A stretch of 64,000 nucleotides of DNA, from the NCBI GenBank assembly GCA_903632075.3, contig CAHIKZ030005440.1, forward strand, positions 1-64,000. Direction: 5' to 3'. Below, in pieces: positions 35,761 to 48,659 of the stretch (position 1 is its first letter; the number at the start of each line of letters is the position of its first letter). Source of the stretch: Acanthosepion pharaonis. Taxonomy: Eukaryota; Mollusca; Cephalopoda; Sepiida; Sepiidae. The position numbers were made by a program, and so were the translations under genes. The notes under the pieces were generated by a model. The model ran no database searches. It saw only the letters and a list, made by a program, of their open reading frames with translations, and was not told where the DNA came from.

Positions 35761-36229
35761 TTCCTACGCTGCCTCAATGAATTCTAATGAAAATAATTTC
35801 GAACAAGTTTTAGATGAGGGTTTTTGCCTTTCCCTAATGGCACATTAAAGAAGGGAAAGGTAAATATAAAGCACAGAGAGAAGGGAAATATACAGTGATC
35901 ACCCACTTTGCGTCCACCGCATTTTTAGTGGAAATCGCAATTCGCTGAGTTGAATGCAGTGCTTCCTACGCTGCCTCAATGAATTCTAATGAAAATAATT
36001 TCGAACAAGTTTTAGATGAGGGTTTTGCCTTTCCCTAATGGCACATTAAAGAAGGGAAAGGTAAATATAAAGCACCGAGAGAAGGAAATATACAGTGATC
36101 CCCACTTTGCGTCCACCGCATTTTTAGTGGAAATCGCAATTCGCTGAGTTGAATGCAGTGCTTCCTACGCTGCCTCAATGAATTCTAATGAAAAATAATT
36201 TCGAACAAGTTTTAGATGAGGGTTTTGCC

Positions 36230-36395
36230 TTTCCTAATGATACATTAAAGAATGGCACATTAAAGAAGGGAAAGGTAAATACACAGTGACAAACCACTTT
36301 GCCGAGAGAAGGAAATATACAGTGATCCCCGGTTTTTACTTAGGTTTTGCCTTTCCCTAATGGCACATTAAAAGAAGGAAAGTAAACTTTGAGTC
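36230..36395. repeat. Disrupted patch with duplicated hairpin loop
   Basis: aatgatacattaaag is followed directly by aatggcacattaaag, a 15-bp tandem duplication with one change. Then taaatacacagtgacaaacc and gatccccggttttt precede a second ttttgcctttccctaatgg. Confidence 0.8.
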
Positions 36396-37284
36396 CACCG
36401 CATTTTTTATTGGAAATCGCAATTCGCTGAGTTGAATGCAGTGCTTCCTACGCTGCCTCAATGAATTCTAATGAAAAATAATTTCGAACAAGTTTTAGAT
36501 GAGGTTTTGCCTTTCCCTAATGGCACATTAAAGAAGGGAAAGGTAAATATAAAGCACAGAGAGAAGGGAAATATAGTGATCACCCACTTTGCGTCCACCG
36601 CATTTTTTATTGGAAATCGCAATTCGCTGTGTTGAATGTGCTGCTTCCTACGCTGCCTCAATGAATTCTAATGAAAAATAATTTCGAACAAGTTTTAGAT
36701 GAGGGTTTTGCCTTTCCTAATGGCACATTAAAGAAGGAAAGGTAAATATAAAGCACAGAGAGAAGGGAAATATACAGTGATCACCCACTTTGCGTCCACC
36801 GCATTTTTTTGGAAATCGCAATTCGCTGAGTTGAATGCAGTGCTTCCTACGCTGCCTCAATGAATTCTAATGAAAAATAATTTCGAACAAGTTTTAGATG
36901 AGGGTTTTGCCTTTCCCTAATGGCACATTAAAGAAGGGAAAGGTAAATATAAAGCACCAGAGAGAAGGGAAATATACAGTGATCACCCACTTTGCGTCCA
37001 CCGCATTTTTTAGTGGAAATCGCAATTCGCTGAGTTGAATGCAGTGCTTCCTACGCTGCCTCAATGAATTCTAATGAAAAATAATTTCGAACAAGTTTTA
37101 GATGAGGGTTTTGCCTTTCCCTAATGGCACATTAAAGAAAGGAAAGGTAAAATAAAAAGCACCGAGAGAAGGGAAATATACAGTGATCACCCACTTTGCG
37201 TCCACCGCATTTTAGTGGAAATCGCAATTGCTTTGAGTTGAATGCAGTGCTTCCTACGCTGCCTCAATGAATTCTAATGAAAAA

Positions 37285-37440
37285 TAATTTAAAGAACAAG
37301 TTTTAGATGAGGGAAATATACAGTGATCCCCCACTTTTTCCACCGCATTTTTTGTGGAAAATGGCACATGATTTAAAGCAAAGGAAATGAATTCTAATAA
37401 ATATAAACAAGTTTTAGATGAGAGAAGGGTAAAATATACA
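37285..37440. repeat. Disrupted patch
   Basis: The right part of a monomer follows gatgaggg directly (gatgagggaaatatacag), so the hairpin region is skipped. The next partial copy has gtggaaaatggcacatg and a gaattctaataaatataaac join. Confidence 0.78.
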
Positions 37441-37854
37441 GTGATCACCCACTTTGCGTCCACCGCATTTTTAGTGGAAATCGCAATTCGCTGAGTTGAA
37501 TGCAGTGCTTCCTACGCTGCCTCAATGAATTCTAATGAAAAATAATTTCGAACAAGTTTTAGATGAGGGTTTTGCCTTTCCCTAATGGCACATTAAAGAA
37601 GGGAAAGGTAAATATAAAGCACCGAGAGAAGGGAAATATACAGTGATCACCCACTTTGCGTCCACCGCATTTTTTTGGAAATCGCAATTCGCTGAGTTGA
37701 ATGCAGTGCTTCCTACGCTGCCTCAATGAATTCTAATGAAAAATAATTTCGAACAAGTTTTAGATGAGGTTTTGCATTTCCTAATGGCACATTAAAGAAG
37801 GGAAAGGTAAATATAAAGCACAGAGAGAAGGGAAATATACAGTGATCACCCACT

Positions 37855-37915
37855 TTTGTCCACCGCATTTTTAGTGGTTGAATGCAGTTTTCCTCGATTT
37901 GAATCCAGTGCTTCC
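37855..37915. repeat. Short duplicated 3' part
   Basis: cccacttttgtccacc lacks gcg. Then agtggttgaatgcagttttcctcg is followed by a second tttgaatccagtgcttcc, so the gaatgcagtgcttcct stretch is present twice in altered form. Confidence 0.78.
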
Positions 37916-39079
37916 TACGCTGCCTCAATGAATTCCAATGAAAAATAATTTCGAACAAGTTTTAGATGCGGGTTTTGGCTTTTCTTAATGGCACATTAAA
38001 GAAGGGAAAGGTAAATATAAAGCACCGAGAGAAGGGAAATATACAGTGATCACCCACTTTGCATTTTTATTGGAAATCGCAATTGCTGAGTTGAATGCAG
38101 TGCTTCCTACGCTGCCTCAATGAATTCTAATGAAAAATAATTTCGAACATGTTTTAGATGAGGATTTTGCCTTTCCCTAATGGCACATTAAAGAAGAGAA
38201 AGGTAAATATAAAGCACAGAGAGAAGGAAATATACAGTGATCACCCACTTTGCGTCCACCGCATTTTTAGTGGAAATCGCAATTCGCTGAGTTGAATGCA
38301 GTGCTTCCTACGCTGCCTCAATGAATTCTAATGAAAAATAATTTCGAACAAGTTTTAGATGAGGGTTTTGCCTTTCCCTAATGGCACATTAAAGAAGAGA
38401 AAGGTATAATATAAGCACCGAGAGAAGGGAAAATACAGTGATCACCCACTTTGCGTCCACCGCATTTTTTATTGGAAATCGCAATTCGCTGAGTTGAATG
38501 CAGTGCTTCCTACGCTGCCTCAATGAATTCTAATGAAAAAATAATTTCGAACAAGTTTTAGATGAGGGTTTTGCCTTTCCCTAATGGCACATTAAAGAAG
38601 GAAAGGTAAATATAAAATATAAACCAGAGAGAAGGAAATATACAGTGATCACCCACTTTGCGTCCACCGCATTTTTTTTTGGAAATCGCAATTCGCTGAG
38701 TTGAATGCAGTGCTTCCTACGCTGCCTCAATGAATTCTAATGAAAAATAATTTCGAACAAGTTTTAGATGAGGGTTTTGCCTTTCCCTAATGGCACATTA
38801 AAGAAAGGAAAGGTAAATATAAAGCACAGAGAGAAGGAAATATACAGTGATCACCCACTTTGCGTCCACCGCATTTTTATTGGAAATCGCAATTCGCTGA
38901 GTTGAATGCAGTGCTTCCTACGCTGCCTCAATGAATTCTAATGAAAAATAATTTCGAACAAGTTTTAGATGAGGGTTTTGCCTTTCCCTAATGGCACATT
39001 AAAGAAGGGAAAGGTAAAAATAAAGCACAGAGAGAAGGAAATATACAGTGATCACCCACTTTGCGTCCACCGCATTTTT

Positions 39080-39310
39080 ATTGAAAAATTCGCTGAGTTG
39101 AATGCAGTGCTTCCTACGCTGCCTCAATGAATTCTAATGAAAAATAATGAACAAGTTTTAGATGAGGTTTTGCCTTTTTCTAATGGCAATTAAAGAAGGG
39201 GAAAATTAAATATAAAAAAAGGGAAATATACAGTGATCACCCACTTTGCGTCCACCGCATTTTTATTGGAAAAAATCAATTCGCTGAGTTGAATGCAGTG
39301 CTTAGCCTCA
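39080..39310. repeat. Two shortened monomers
   Basis: ttgaaaaattcg lacks atcgc, aataatgaacaag lacks ttcg, and taaatataaaaaaaggg lacks gcaccgagag. In the next copy cagtgcttagcctc lacks cctacgctg. Order is otherwise kept. Confidence 0.76.
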
Positions 39311-39849
39311 ATGAATTCTAATGAAAAATAATTTCGAACAAGTTTTAGATGAGGGTTTTGCCTTTCCCTAATGGCACATTAAAGAAGGGAAAGGTAAATA
39401 TAAAGCACCGAGAGAAGGGAAATATACAGTGATCACCCACTTTGCGTCCACCGCATTTTTATTGGAAATCGCAATTCGCTGAGTTGAATGCAGTGCTTCC
39501 TACGCTGCCTCAATGAATTCTAATGAAAAATAATTTCGAACAAGTTTTAGATGAGGGTTTTGCCTTTCCCTAATGGCACATTAAAGAAGGAAAGGTAAAA
39601 TAAAAAGCACAGAGAGAGGGAAATATACAGTGATCACCCACTTTTGCGTCCACCGCATTTTTATTGTGGAAATCGCAATTCGCTGAGTTGAATGCAGTGC
39701 TTCCTACGCTGCCTCAATGAATTCTAATGAAAAATAATTTCGAACAAGTTTTAGATGAGGGTTTTGCCTTTCCTAATGGCACATTAAAGAAGGGAAAGGT
39801 AAATATAAAGCACCGAGAGAAGGGAAATATACAGTGATCACCCACTTTG

Positions 39850-39910
39850 CGTCCCATTTTTTATTGGAAATCGCAATTCCTTTTGAATGCAATTGCTTCC
39901 TGTCCAATGA
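39850..39910. repeat. Monomer with small deletions
   Basis: gcgtcccattttttattgg lacks accg. caattccttttgaatgcaattgcttcctgtcc lacks gctgag and the tacgctgc word. Confidence 0.75.
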
Positions 39911-41009
39911 ATTCTAATGAAAAATAATTTCGAACAAGTTTTAGATGGGGTTTTGCCTTTCCCTAATGGCACATTAAAGAAAGGAAAGTAAATATAAAAG
40001 CACAGAGAGAAGGAATATACAGTGATCACCCACTTTGCGTCCACCGCATTTTTATTGGAAATCGCAATTCGCTGAGTTGAATGCAGTGCTTCCTACGCTG
40101 CCTCAATGAATTCTAATGAAAAATAATTTCGAACAAGTTTTAGATGAGGGTTTGCCTTTCCCTAATGGCACATTAAAGAAGGAAAGGTAAATATAAAGCA
40201 CAGAGAGAAGGGAAATATACAGTGATCACCCACTTTGCGTCCACCGCATTTTTATTGGAAATCGCAATTCGCTGAGTTGAATGCAGTGCTTCCTACGCTG
40301 CCTCAATGAATTCTAATGAAAAATAATTTCGAACAAGTTTTAGATGAGGGTTTTGCCTTTCCCTAATGGCACATTAAAGAAGGAAAGGTAAATATAAAGC
40401 ACAGAGAGAAGGGAAATATACAGTGATCACCCACTTTGCGTCCACCGCATTTTATTGGAAATCGCAATTCGCTGAGTTGAATGCAGTGCTTCCTACGCTG
40501 CCTCAATGAATTCTAATGAAAAATAATTTCGAACAAGTTTTAGATGAGGGTTTTGCCTTTTTCCTAATGGCACATTAAAGAAGGAAAGGTAAATATAAAG
40601 CACCGAGAGAAGGGAAATATACAGTGATCACCCACTTTGCGTCCACCGCATTTTTATTGGAAATCGCAATTCGCTGAGTTGAATGCAGTGCTTCCTACGC
40701 TGCCTCAATGAATTCTAATGAAAAATAATTTCGAACAAGTTTTAGATGAGGGTTTTGCCTTTCCCTAATGGCACATTAAAGAAGGGAAAGGTAAATATAA
40801 AAACAGAGAGAAGGGAAATATACAGTGATCCCCCACTTTGCGTCCACCGCATTTTTATTGGAAATCGCAATTCGCTGAGTTGAATGCAGTGCTTCCTACG
40901 CTGCCTCAATGAATTCTAATGAAAAATAATTTCGAACAAGTTTTAGATGAGGGTTTTGCCTTTCCCTAATGGCACATTAAAGAAGGAAAAAGTAAATATA
41001 AAGCACAGA

Positions 41010-41135
41010 AAGAGGAAATATACAGTGAAATATACAGTGATCACCCACTTTGCGTCCAGTTTTAGATTTTTATTTGGAAAGGTAAAATCGAAGGGAAATC
41101 GCTTTGAGTTGAATGCAATTCGCTGAGTTCCTACG
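41010..41135. repeat. Disrupted patch with 12-bp tandem duplication
   Basis: gaaatatacagt occurs twice in direct tandem (41015-41026 and 41027-41038). Then cgtccagttttagattttta inserts the gttttagat word, and the 3' part is reordered so that gagttgaatgc comes before aattcgctgagttcc. Confidence 0.82.
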
Positions 41136-43049
41136 CTGCCTCAATGAATTCTAATGAAAAATAATTTCGAACAAGTTTTAGATGAGGGTTTTGCCTTTCC
41201 CTAATGGCACATTAAAGAAGGGAAAGGTAAATATAAAGCACCGAGAGAAGGGAAATATACAGTGATCACCCACTTTGCGTCCACCGCATTTTTGTTGGAA
41301 ATCGCAATTCGCTGAGTTGAATGCAGTGCTTCCTACGCTGCCTCAATGAATTCTAATGAAAAATAATTTCGAACAAGTTTTAGATGAGGGTTTTGCCTTT
41401 CCCTAATGGCACATTAAAGAAGGGAAAGGTAAAATATAAAGCACAGAGAGAAGGGAAATATACAGTGATCACCCACTTTGCGTCCACCGCATTTTTATTG
41501 GAAATCGCAATTCGCTGAGTTGAATGCAGTGCTTCCTACGCTGCCTCAATGAATTCTAATGAAAAATAATTTTCGAACAAGTTTTAGATGAGGGTTTTGC
41601 CTTTCCCTAATGGCACATTAAAGAAAGGAAAGGTAAAATATAAAGCACAGAGAGAAGGGAAATATACAGTGATCACCCACTTTTGCGTCCACCGCATTTT
41701 TATTGGAAATCGCAATTCGCTTTGAGTTGAATGCAGTGCTTCCTACGCTGCCTCAATGAATTCTAATGAAAAATAATTTCGAACAAGTTTTAGATGAGGG
41801 TTTTTGCCTTTCCCTAATGGCACATTAAAGAAGGGAAAGGTAAATATAAAGCACCGAGAGAAGGGAAATATACAGTGATCACCCACTTTGCGTCCACCGC
41901 ATTTTTTTGGAAATCGCAATTCGCTGAGTTGAATGCAGTGCTTTCCGCTGCCTCAATGAATTCTAATGAAAATAATTTTCGAACAAGTTTTAGATGAGGG
42001 TTTTGCTTTTCCCTAATGGCACATTAAAGAAAGGAAAGGTAAATATAAAGCACCAGAGAGAAGGGAAATATACAGTGATCACCCACTTTGCGTCCACCGC
42101 ATTTTTTAGTGGAAATCGCAATTCGCTGAGTTGAATGCAGTGCTTCCTACGCTGCCTCAATGAATTCTAATGAAAAATAATTTCGAACAAGTTTTAGATG
42201 AGGGTTTTGCCTTTCCTAATGGCACATTAAAGAAGGAAAGGTAAATATAAAGCACAGAGAGAAGGGAAATATACAGTGATCACCCACTTTTGCGTCCACC
42301 GCATTTTTATTGGAAATCGCAATTCGCTGAGTTGAATGCAGTGCTTCCTACGCTGCCTCAATGAATTCTAATGAAAATAATTTTCGAACAAGTTTTAGAT
42401 GAGGGTTTTGCCTTTCCCTAATGGCACATTAAAGAAGGGAAAGGTAAATATAAAGCACCGAGAGAAGGAAATATACAGTGATCACCCACTTTGCGTCCAC
42501 GCATTTTATTGGAAATCGCAATTCGCTGAGTTGAATGCAGTGCTTCCTACGCTGCCTCAATGAATTCTAATGAAAAATAATTTCGAACAAGTTTTAGATG
42601 AGGGTTTTGCCTTTCCCTAATGGCACATTAAAGAAGGGAAAGGTAAATATAAAGCACCGAGAGAAGGGAAATATACAGTGATCACCCACTTTGCGTCCAC
42701 GCATTTAAATTGGAAATCGCAATTCGCTGAGTTGAATGCAGTGCTTCCTACGCTGCCTCAATGAATTCTAATGAAAAATAATTTCGAACAAGTTTTAGAT
42801 GAGGGTTTTGCCTTTCCCTAATGGCACATTAAAGAGGGGAAAGGTAAAATAAAGCACAGAGAGAAGGAAATATACAGTGATCACCCACTTTGCGTCCACC
42901 GCATTTTTTGGGAAATCGCAATTCGCTGAGTTGAATGCAGTGCTTCCTACGCTGCCTCAATGAATTCTAATGAAAAATAATTTCGAACAAGTTTTAGATG
43001 AGGGTTTTGCCTTTCCCTAATGGCACATTAAAGAAGGAAAGGTAAATAT

Positions 43050-43260
43050 AAAGCAGTGATCAGAGAGAAGGGAAATATACAGTGATCACCCACTTTGCGA
43101 AAAACATTTCGAACAAGTTTTTTGTTTTTGCCTTTGGAAATAACATTAAAGAAAATTCGCTGAGTTGAATGCACCGCATTTTCTTCTTACGCTGCCTCAA
43201 TGAATTCTAATGAAAAATGAATTTAATGAAAAAGTTTTAGATGAGGTTTTAGCCTTTCCC
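43050..43260. repeat. Disrupted patch
   Basis: gcagtgatcagagagaagg inserts gtgatc. cactttgcgaaaaacatttcg jumps to the atttcgaacaag stretch, and gaatgcaccgcattttcttc merges gaatgca with ccgcatttt. Confidence 0.78.
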
Positions 43261-44764
43261 TAATGGCACATTAAAGAAGGAAAGGTAAAAATATAAAGCA
43301 CAGAGAGAAGGAAATATACAGTGATCACCCACTTTGCGTCCACCGCATTTTTATTGAAATCGCAATTCGCTGAGTTGAATGCAGTGCTTCCTACGCTGCC
43401 TCAATGAATTCTAATGAAAATAATTTCGAACAAGTTTTAGATGAGGGTTTTGCCTTTCCCTAATGGCACATTTAAAGAGGAAAGGTAAATATAAAGCACA
43501 GAGAGAAGGGAAATATACAGTGATCACCCACTTTGCGTCCACCGCATTTTTAGTGGAAATCGCAATTCGCTGAGTTGAATGCAGTGCTTCCTACGCTGCC
43601 TCAATGAATTCTAATGAAAAATAATTTCGAACAAGTTTTAGATGAGGGTTTTGATTTTCCTAATGGCACATTAAAGAAGGGAAAGGTAAATATAAAGCAC
43701 AGAGAGAAGGGAAATATACAGTGATCACCCACTTTGCGTCCACTGCATTTGTGATGGAAATCGCAATTCGCTGAGTTGAATGCAGTGCTTCCTACGCTGC
43801 CTCAATGAATTCTAATGAAAAATAATTTCGAACAAGTTTTAGATGAGGGTTTTGCCTTTCCCTAATGGCACATTAAAGAAGGGAAAGGTAAATATAAAGC
43901 ACGAGAGAAGGGAAATATACAGTGATCACCCAATTTTTTCCGTCCGCGCATTTTTTATTGGAAATCGCAATTCGCTGAGTTGAATGCAGTGCTTCCTACG
44001 CTGCCTCAATGAATTCTAATGAAAAATAATTTCGAACAAGTTTTAGATGAGGGTTTTGCCTTTCCCTAATGGCACATTAAAGAAGGGGAAGGTAAATATA
44101 AAGCACCGAGAGAAGGGAAATATACAGTGATCACCCACTTTGCGTCCACCGCATTTTTATTGGAAATCGCAATTCGCTGAGTTGAATGTGGTGCTCCCGA
44201 CGCTGCCTCAATGAATTCTAATGAAAAATAATTTCGAACAAGTTTTAGATGAGGGTTTTGCCTTTCCCTAATGGCACATTAAAGAAAGGAAAGGTAAATA
44301 TAAAGCACAGAGAGAAGGGAAATATACAGTGATCACCCACTTTGCGTCCACCGCATTTTTATTGGAAATCGCAATTCGCTGAGTTGAATGCAGTGCTTCC
44401 TACGCTGCCTCAATGAATTCTAATGAAAAATAATTTCGAACAAGTTTTAGATGAGGGTTTTGCCTTTCCCTAATGGCACATTAAAAGAAGGGAAAGGTAA
44501 ATATAAAGCACAGAGAGAAGGAAATATACAGTGATCACCCACTTTGCGTCCACCGCATTTTTTAGTGGAAATCGCAATTCGCTGAGTTGAATGTGCTTCC
44601 TACGCTGCCTCAATGAATTCTAATGAAAAATAATTTCGAACAAAGTTTTAGATGAGGGTTTTTGCCTTTCCCTAATGGCACATTAAAGAAGGAAAGGTAA
44701 ATATAAAGCACAGAGAAGGGAAAATATACAGTGATCACCCACTTTTGCGTCCACCGCATTTTTA

Positions 44765-44875
44765 TTCTAATGAAATCGCAATTCGCTGAGTTGAATGCAG
44801 TGGCTAAATATAACTCACGCTGCCTCAATGAATTCTAATGAAAAATAATTTCTAATGAAAAATTTTAGAACAAGT
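44765..44875. repeat. Disrupted patch
   Basis: tttttattctaatgaaatcgc inserts tctaatg into attggaaatcgc. gcagtggctaaatataactcacgctgcc puts taaatata into the gcttcctacg stretch. aatttctaatgaaaaatttt then repeats the tctaatgaaaaa word. Confidence 0.8.
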
Positions 44876-45584
44876 TTTAGATGAGGGTTTTGCCTTTCCC
44901 TAATGGCACATTAAAGAAGGGAAAGGTAAATATAAAGCACAGAGAGAAGGGAAATATACAGTGATCACCCACTTTGCGTCCACCGCATTTTTTATTGGAA
45001 ATCGCAATTCGCTGAGTTGAATGCAGTGCTTCCTACGCTGCCTCAATGAATTCTAATGAAAAATAATTTCGAACAAGTTTTAGATGAGGGTTTTGCCTTT
45101 CCCTAATGGCACATTAAAGAAGGAAAGGTAAATATAAAGCACAGAGAGAAGGGAAATATACAGTGATCACCCACTTTATGTCCACCGCATTTTTTTGAAA
45201 TCGCAATTCGCTGAGTTGAATGCAGTGCTTCCTACGCTGCCTCAATGAATTCTAATGAAAAATAATTTCGAACAAGTTTTAGATGAGGGTTTTGCCTTTC
45301 CTAATGGTACATTAAAGAAGGGAAAGGTAAATATAAAGCAGAGAGAAGGAAATATACAGTGATCACCCACTTTGCGTCCAATTTTTTGGAAATCGCAACG
45401 CTGAGTTGAATGCAGTGCTTCCCTACCTGCCTCAATGAATTCTAATGAAAAATAATTTCGAACAAGTTTTAGATGAGGGTTTTGCCTTTCCCTAATGGCA
45501 CATTAAAAAGAAAGGTAAATATAAAAGCACCGAGAGAAGGGAAATATACAGTGATCACCCACTTTGCGTCCACCGCATTTTTAG

Positions 45585-46595
45585 TGGAAATCGCAATTCG
45601 CTGAGTTGAATGCAGTGCTTCCTACGCTGCCTCAATGAATTCTAATGAAAAATAATTTCGAACAAGTTTTAGATGAGGGTTTTGCCTTTCCCTAATGGCA
45701 CATTAAAGAAGGGAAAGGTAAATATAAAAGACAGAGAGAAGGGAAATATACAGTGATCACCCACTTTGCGTCCACCGCATTTTTAGTGGAAATCGCAATT
45801 CGCTGAGTTGAATGCAGTGCTTCCTACGCTGCCTCAATGAATTCTAATGAAAATAATTTCGAACAAGTTTTAGATGAGGGTTTTGCCTTTCCCTAATGGC
45901 ACATTAAAAAGGAAAGGTAAATATAAAGCACAGAGAAGGAAATATACAGTGATCACCCACTTTGCGTCCACCGCATTTTTTATTTGGAAATCGCAATTCG
46001 CTTGAGTTGAATGCAGTGCTTCCTACGCTGCCTCAATGAATTCTAATGAAAAAATAATTTCGAACAAGTTTTAGATGAGGGTTTTGCCTTTCCCTAATGG
46101 CACATTAAAGAAGGAAAGGTAAATATAAAGCACAGAGAGAAGGAAAATATACAGTGATCACCCACTTTGCGTCCACCGCATTTTTAGTGGAAATCGCAAT
46201 TGCTGAGTTGAATGCAGTGCTTCCCTACGCTGCCTCAATGAATTCTAATGAAAAATAATTTCGAACAAGTTTTTAGATGAGGTTTTGCCTTTTCCTAATG
46301 GCACATTAAAGAAGGGAAAGGTAAATATAAAGCACAGAGAGAAGGGAAATATACAGTGATCACCCACTTTGCGTCCACCGCATTTTTAGTGGAAATCGCA
46401 ATTCGCTGAGTTGAATGCAGTGCTTCCTACGCTGCCTCAATGAATTCTAATGAAAAATAATTTCGAACAAGTTTTAGATGAGGGTTTTGCCTTTCCCTAA
46501 TGGCACATGAAAAGAACGGAAAGGTAAATATAAAGCACAGAGAGAAGGAAATATACAGTGATCACCCACTTTGCGTCCACCGCATTTTTTTAGTG
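45585..46595. repeat. Run of agtgg-type monomers
   Basis: Five of six consecutive copies (near 45585, 45783, 46186, 46387 and 46592) have agtgg where most of the window has attgg; the exception is near 45978. The change adds a base pair to the short TCCAC/GTGGA dyad and removes CCAAT from the minus strand. Confidence 0.8.
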
Positions 46596-46679
46596 GAAAT
46601 CGCAATTCGCTGAGTTGAATGCAGTGCTTCCTACGCTGCCTCAATGAATTCTAATGAAAATAATTTCGAACAAGTTTTA

Positions 46680-46965
46680 GATGAGGTTTTTTTGCCACAT
46701 TAAAGAAGGAGTCTAAATCTCGCAAAACACCTGAATGGCACATTAAGAAAGGAAGGGGAATAAATCTACGCTGCCCGAGAGAAAAAAATCGAACAAGTTT
46801 TACAGTGATTTTGCCTTTCCGTCCACCACATTTTATTGTAAATATAAAAACCGAGAGAAGGGAAATATACAGTGAGTTGAATTTAGTGAAATTTGATTCC
46901 TACGCTGCCTCAATGAATTCTAATGAAAAATAATTTCAACAAACAAGAATTTTAGATGAGGGTTT
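46680..46965. repeat. Large disrupted patch (about 285 bp)
   Basis: Word order is lost over more than one monomer: tttttgccacattaaag, gtctaaatctcgc, acacctgaatggcacatt, acgctgcccgagag and ttttacagtgattttgcc follow in sequence. Regular order returns after aacaaacaagaattttag. Confidence 0.8.
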
Positions 46966-47919
46966 TGCCTTTTCCCTAATGGCACATTAAAGAAGGAAAG
47001 GTAAATATAAAGCCCAGAGAGAAGGAAATATACAGTGATCCCCACTTTGCGTCCACCATTTTTTGTGGAAATCGCAATTGGCTGAGTTGAATGCACTGAT
47101 TCCTACGCTGCCTCAATGAATTCTAATGAAAAAAAATTTCGAACAAGTTTTAGATGAGGGTTTGCCTTTCCCTAATGGCACATTAAAGAAGGGAAAGAAA
47201 AAAAGCACCGAGAGAAGGGAAATATACAGTGATCACCCACTTTGCGTCCACCGCATTTTTATTGGAAATCGCAATTGGCTGAGTTGAATGCAGTGATTCC
47301 TACGCTGCCTCAATAAATTCTAATGAAAAATAATTTCGAACAAGTTTTAGATGAGGGTTTTGCCTTTCCCTAATGGCACATTAAAGAAGGGAAAGGTAAA
47401 TATAAAGCACAGAGAGAAGGGAAATATACAGTGATCACCCACTTTGCGTCCACCGCATTTTTTATTGGAAATCGCAATTCGCTGAGTTGAATGCAGTGCT
47501 TCCTACGCTGCCTCAATGAATTCTAATGAAAAATAATTTCGAACAAGTTTTAGATGAGTTTTTGCCTTTCCCTAATGGCACATTAAAGAAGGTAAAGGTA
47601 AATATAAAGCACAGAGAGAAGGGAAATATACAGTGATCACCCACTTTGCGTCCACCGCATTTTTATTGTAAATCGCAATTCGCTGAGTTGAATGCAGTGC
47701 TTCCTACGCTGCCTCAATGAATTCTAATGAAAAATAATTTCGAACAAGTTTTAGATGAGGGTTTTGCCTTTTCCTAATGGCACATTAAAGAAGGGAAAGG
47801 TAAATATAAAGCACAGAGAGAAGGGAAATATACAGTGATCACCCACTTTGCGTCCACCGCATTTTTATTGGAAATCGCAATTCGCTGAGTTGAATGCAGT
47901 GCTTCCTACGCTGCCTCAA

Positions 47920-48120
47920 TGAAAATAATGAAAGTTTTAGATGAGGTTTTTTTTAGATGCAGGGTTTGCCTTTCCCTAATAAAGCACAGAGAGATTAAGT
48001 GAAGGAAAGGTTAAACGCTGCTAAAATTTCGAACAAGTTTTAGATGAGGGTTTTGCCTTTCCCTAATGGCACATTAAAGAAGGGAAAGGTAAATATAAAC
48101 ACCGAGAAGGGAAATCAGTG
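47920..48120. repeat. Disrupted patch
   Basis: cctcaatgaaaataatgaaag loses GAATTC. gatgaggttttttttagatgcaggg duplicates ttttagatg. cacagagagattaagtgaagg and taaacgctgctaaaatttcg follow. gatccccccc near 48121 has an unusually long C run. Confidence 0.78.
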
Positions 48121-48424
48121 ATCCCCCCCACTTTGCGTCCACCGCATTTTTATTGGAAATCGCAATTCGCTGAGTTGAATGCAGTGCTTCCTACGCTGCC
48201 TCAATGAATTCTAATGAAAAATAATTTCGAACAAGTTTTAGATGAGGGTTTTGCCTTTCCCTAATGGCACATTAAAGAAGGGAAAGGTAAATATAAAGTC
48301 CAGAGAGAAGGGAAATATACAGTGATCCCCCACTTTGCGACCACCGCATTTTTTAGTGGAAATCGCAATTCGTTGAGTTGAATGCAGTGCTTCCTACGCT
48401 GCCTCAATGAATTCTAATGAAAAA

Positions 48425-48600
48425 ATTTTCGAACAAGTTTTAATTTGATAAACAAGTTTAGATGAGGGTTTTGCCTTTCCCTAATGGCACATTAAAGAAG
48501 GGAAATGAAAATAAAAAAGCACCGAGAGAAGGGAAATATACAGTGATCAAATATAAACTTTGAAATATACAGTGATTTTTACTTTGAAATCGCAATTCGC
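48425..48600. repeat. Disrupted patch
   Basis: gttttaatttgataaacaag repeats the aacaag word. gatcaaatataaactttg and a second gaaatatacagtg follow, and the gcgtccaccgcat stretch is skipped before aaatcgcaattcg. Confidence 0.78.
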
Positions 48601-48659
48601 TGAATTGAATGCAGTGCTTCCTACGCTGCCTCAATGAATTCTAAATAGAAATATATTCG
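48601..48659. repeat. Rare variant monomer segment (copy 2 of 2)
   Basis: Carries the same GAATTG change and the same five substitutions as 25201-25262. It follows directly on the disrupted patch 48425-48600. The rest of the copy is consensus and C-type. Confidence 0.85.

Larger units (their letters stand above)
33823..36229. repeat. Satellite run, about 12 monomers
   Basis: Near-consensus copies with the patch 34925-35050 and two damaged copies at 35550-35760. Several copies carry gatccc in place of gatcac. Confidence 0.93.
36396..39079. repeat. Satellite run, about 13 monomers
   Basis: Near-consensus copies with the patches 37285-37440 and 37855-37915. Two adjacent copies share gaagagaaagg (38192 and 38392) and both carry attttgcc-type changes nearby. 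agtgg copies are frequent up to about 37.5 kb. Confidence 0.93.
39311..43049. repeat. Regular satellite run, about 18 monomers
   Basis: Near-consensus copies with patches at 39850-39910 and 41010-41135. Two adjacent copies (near 42494 and 42694) both lack one C in ccaccgcat. At 41291 one copy has the rare gttgg variant, also seen at 7371. Confidence 0.95.
43261..46679. repeat. Satellite run, about 17 monomers
   Basis: Near-consensus copies with the patch 44765-44875. Near 43935 one copy reads caattttttccgtccgcgc in place of cactttgcgtccaccgc. A run of agtgg copies occupies 45.6-46.6 kb. Confidence 0.94.
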
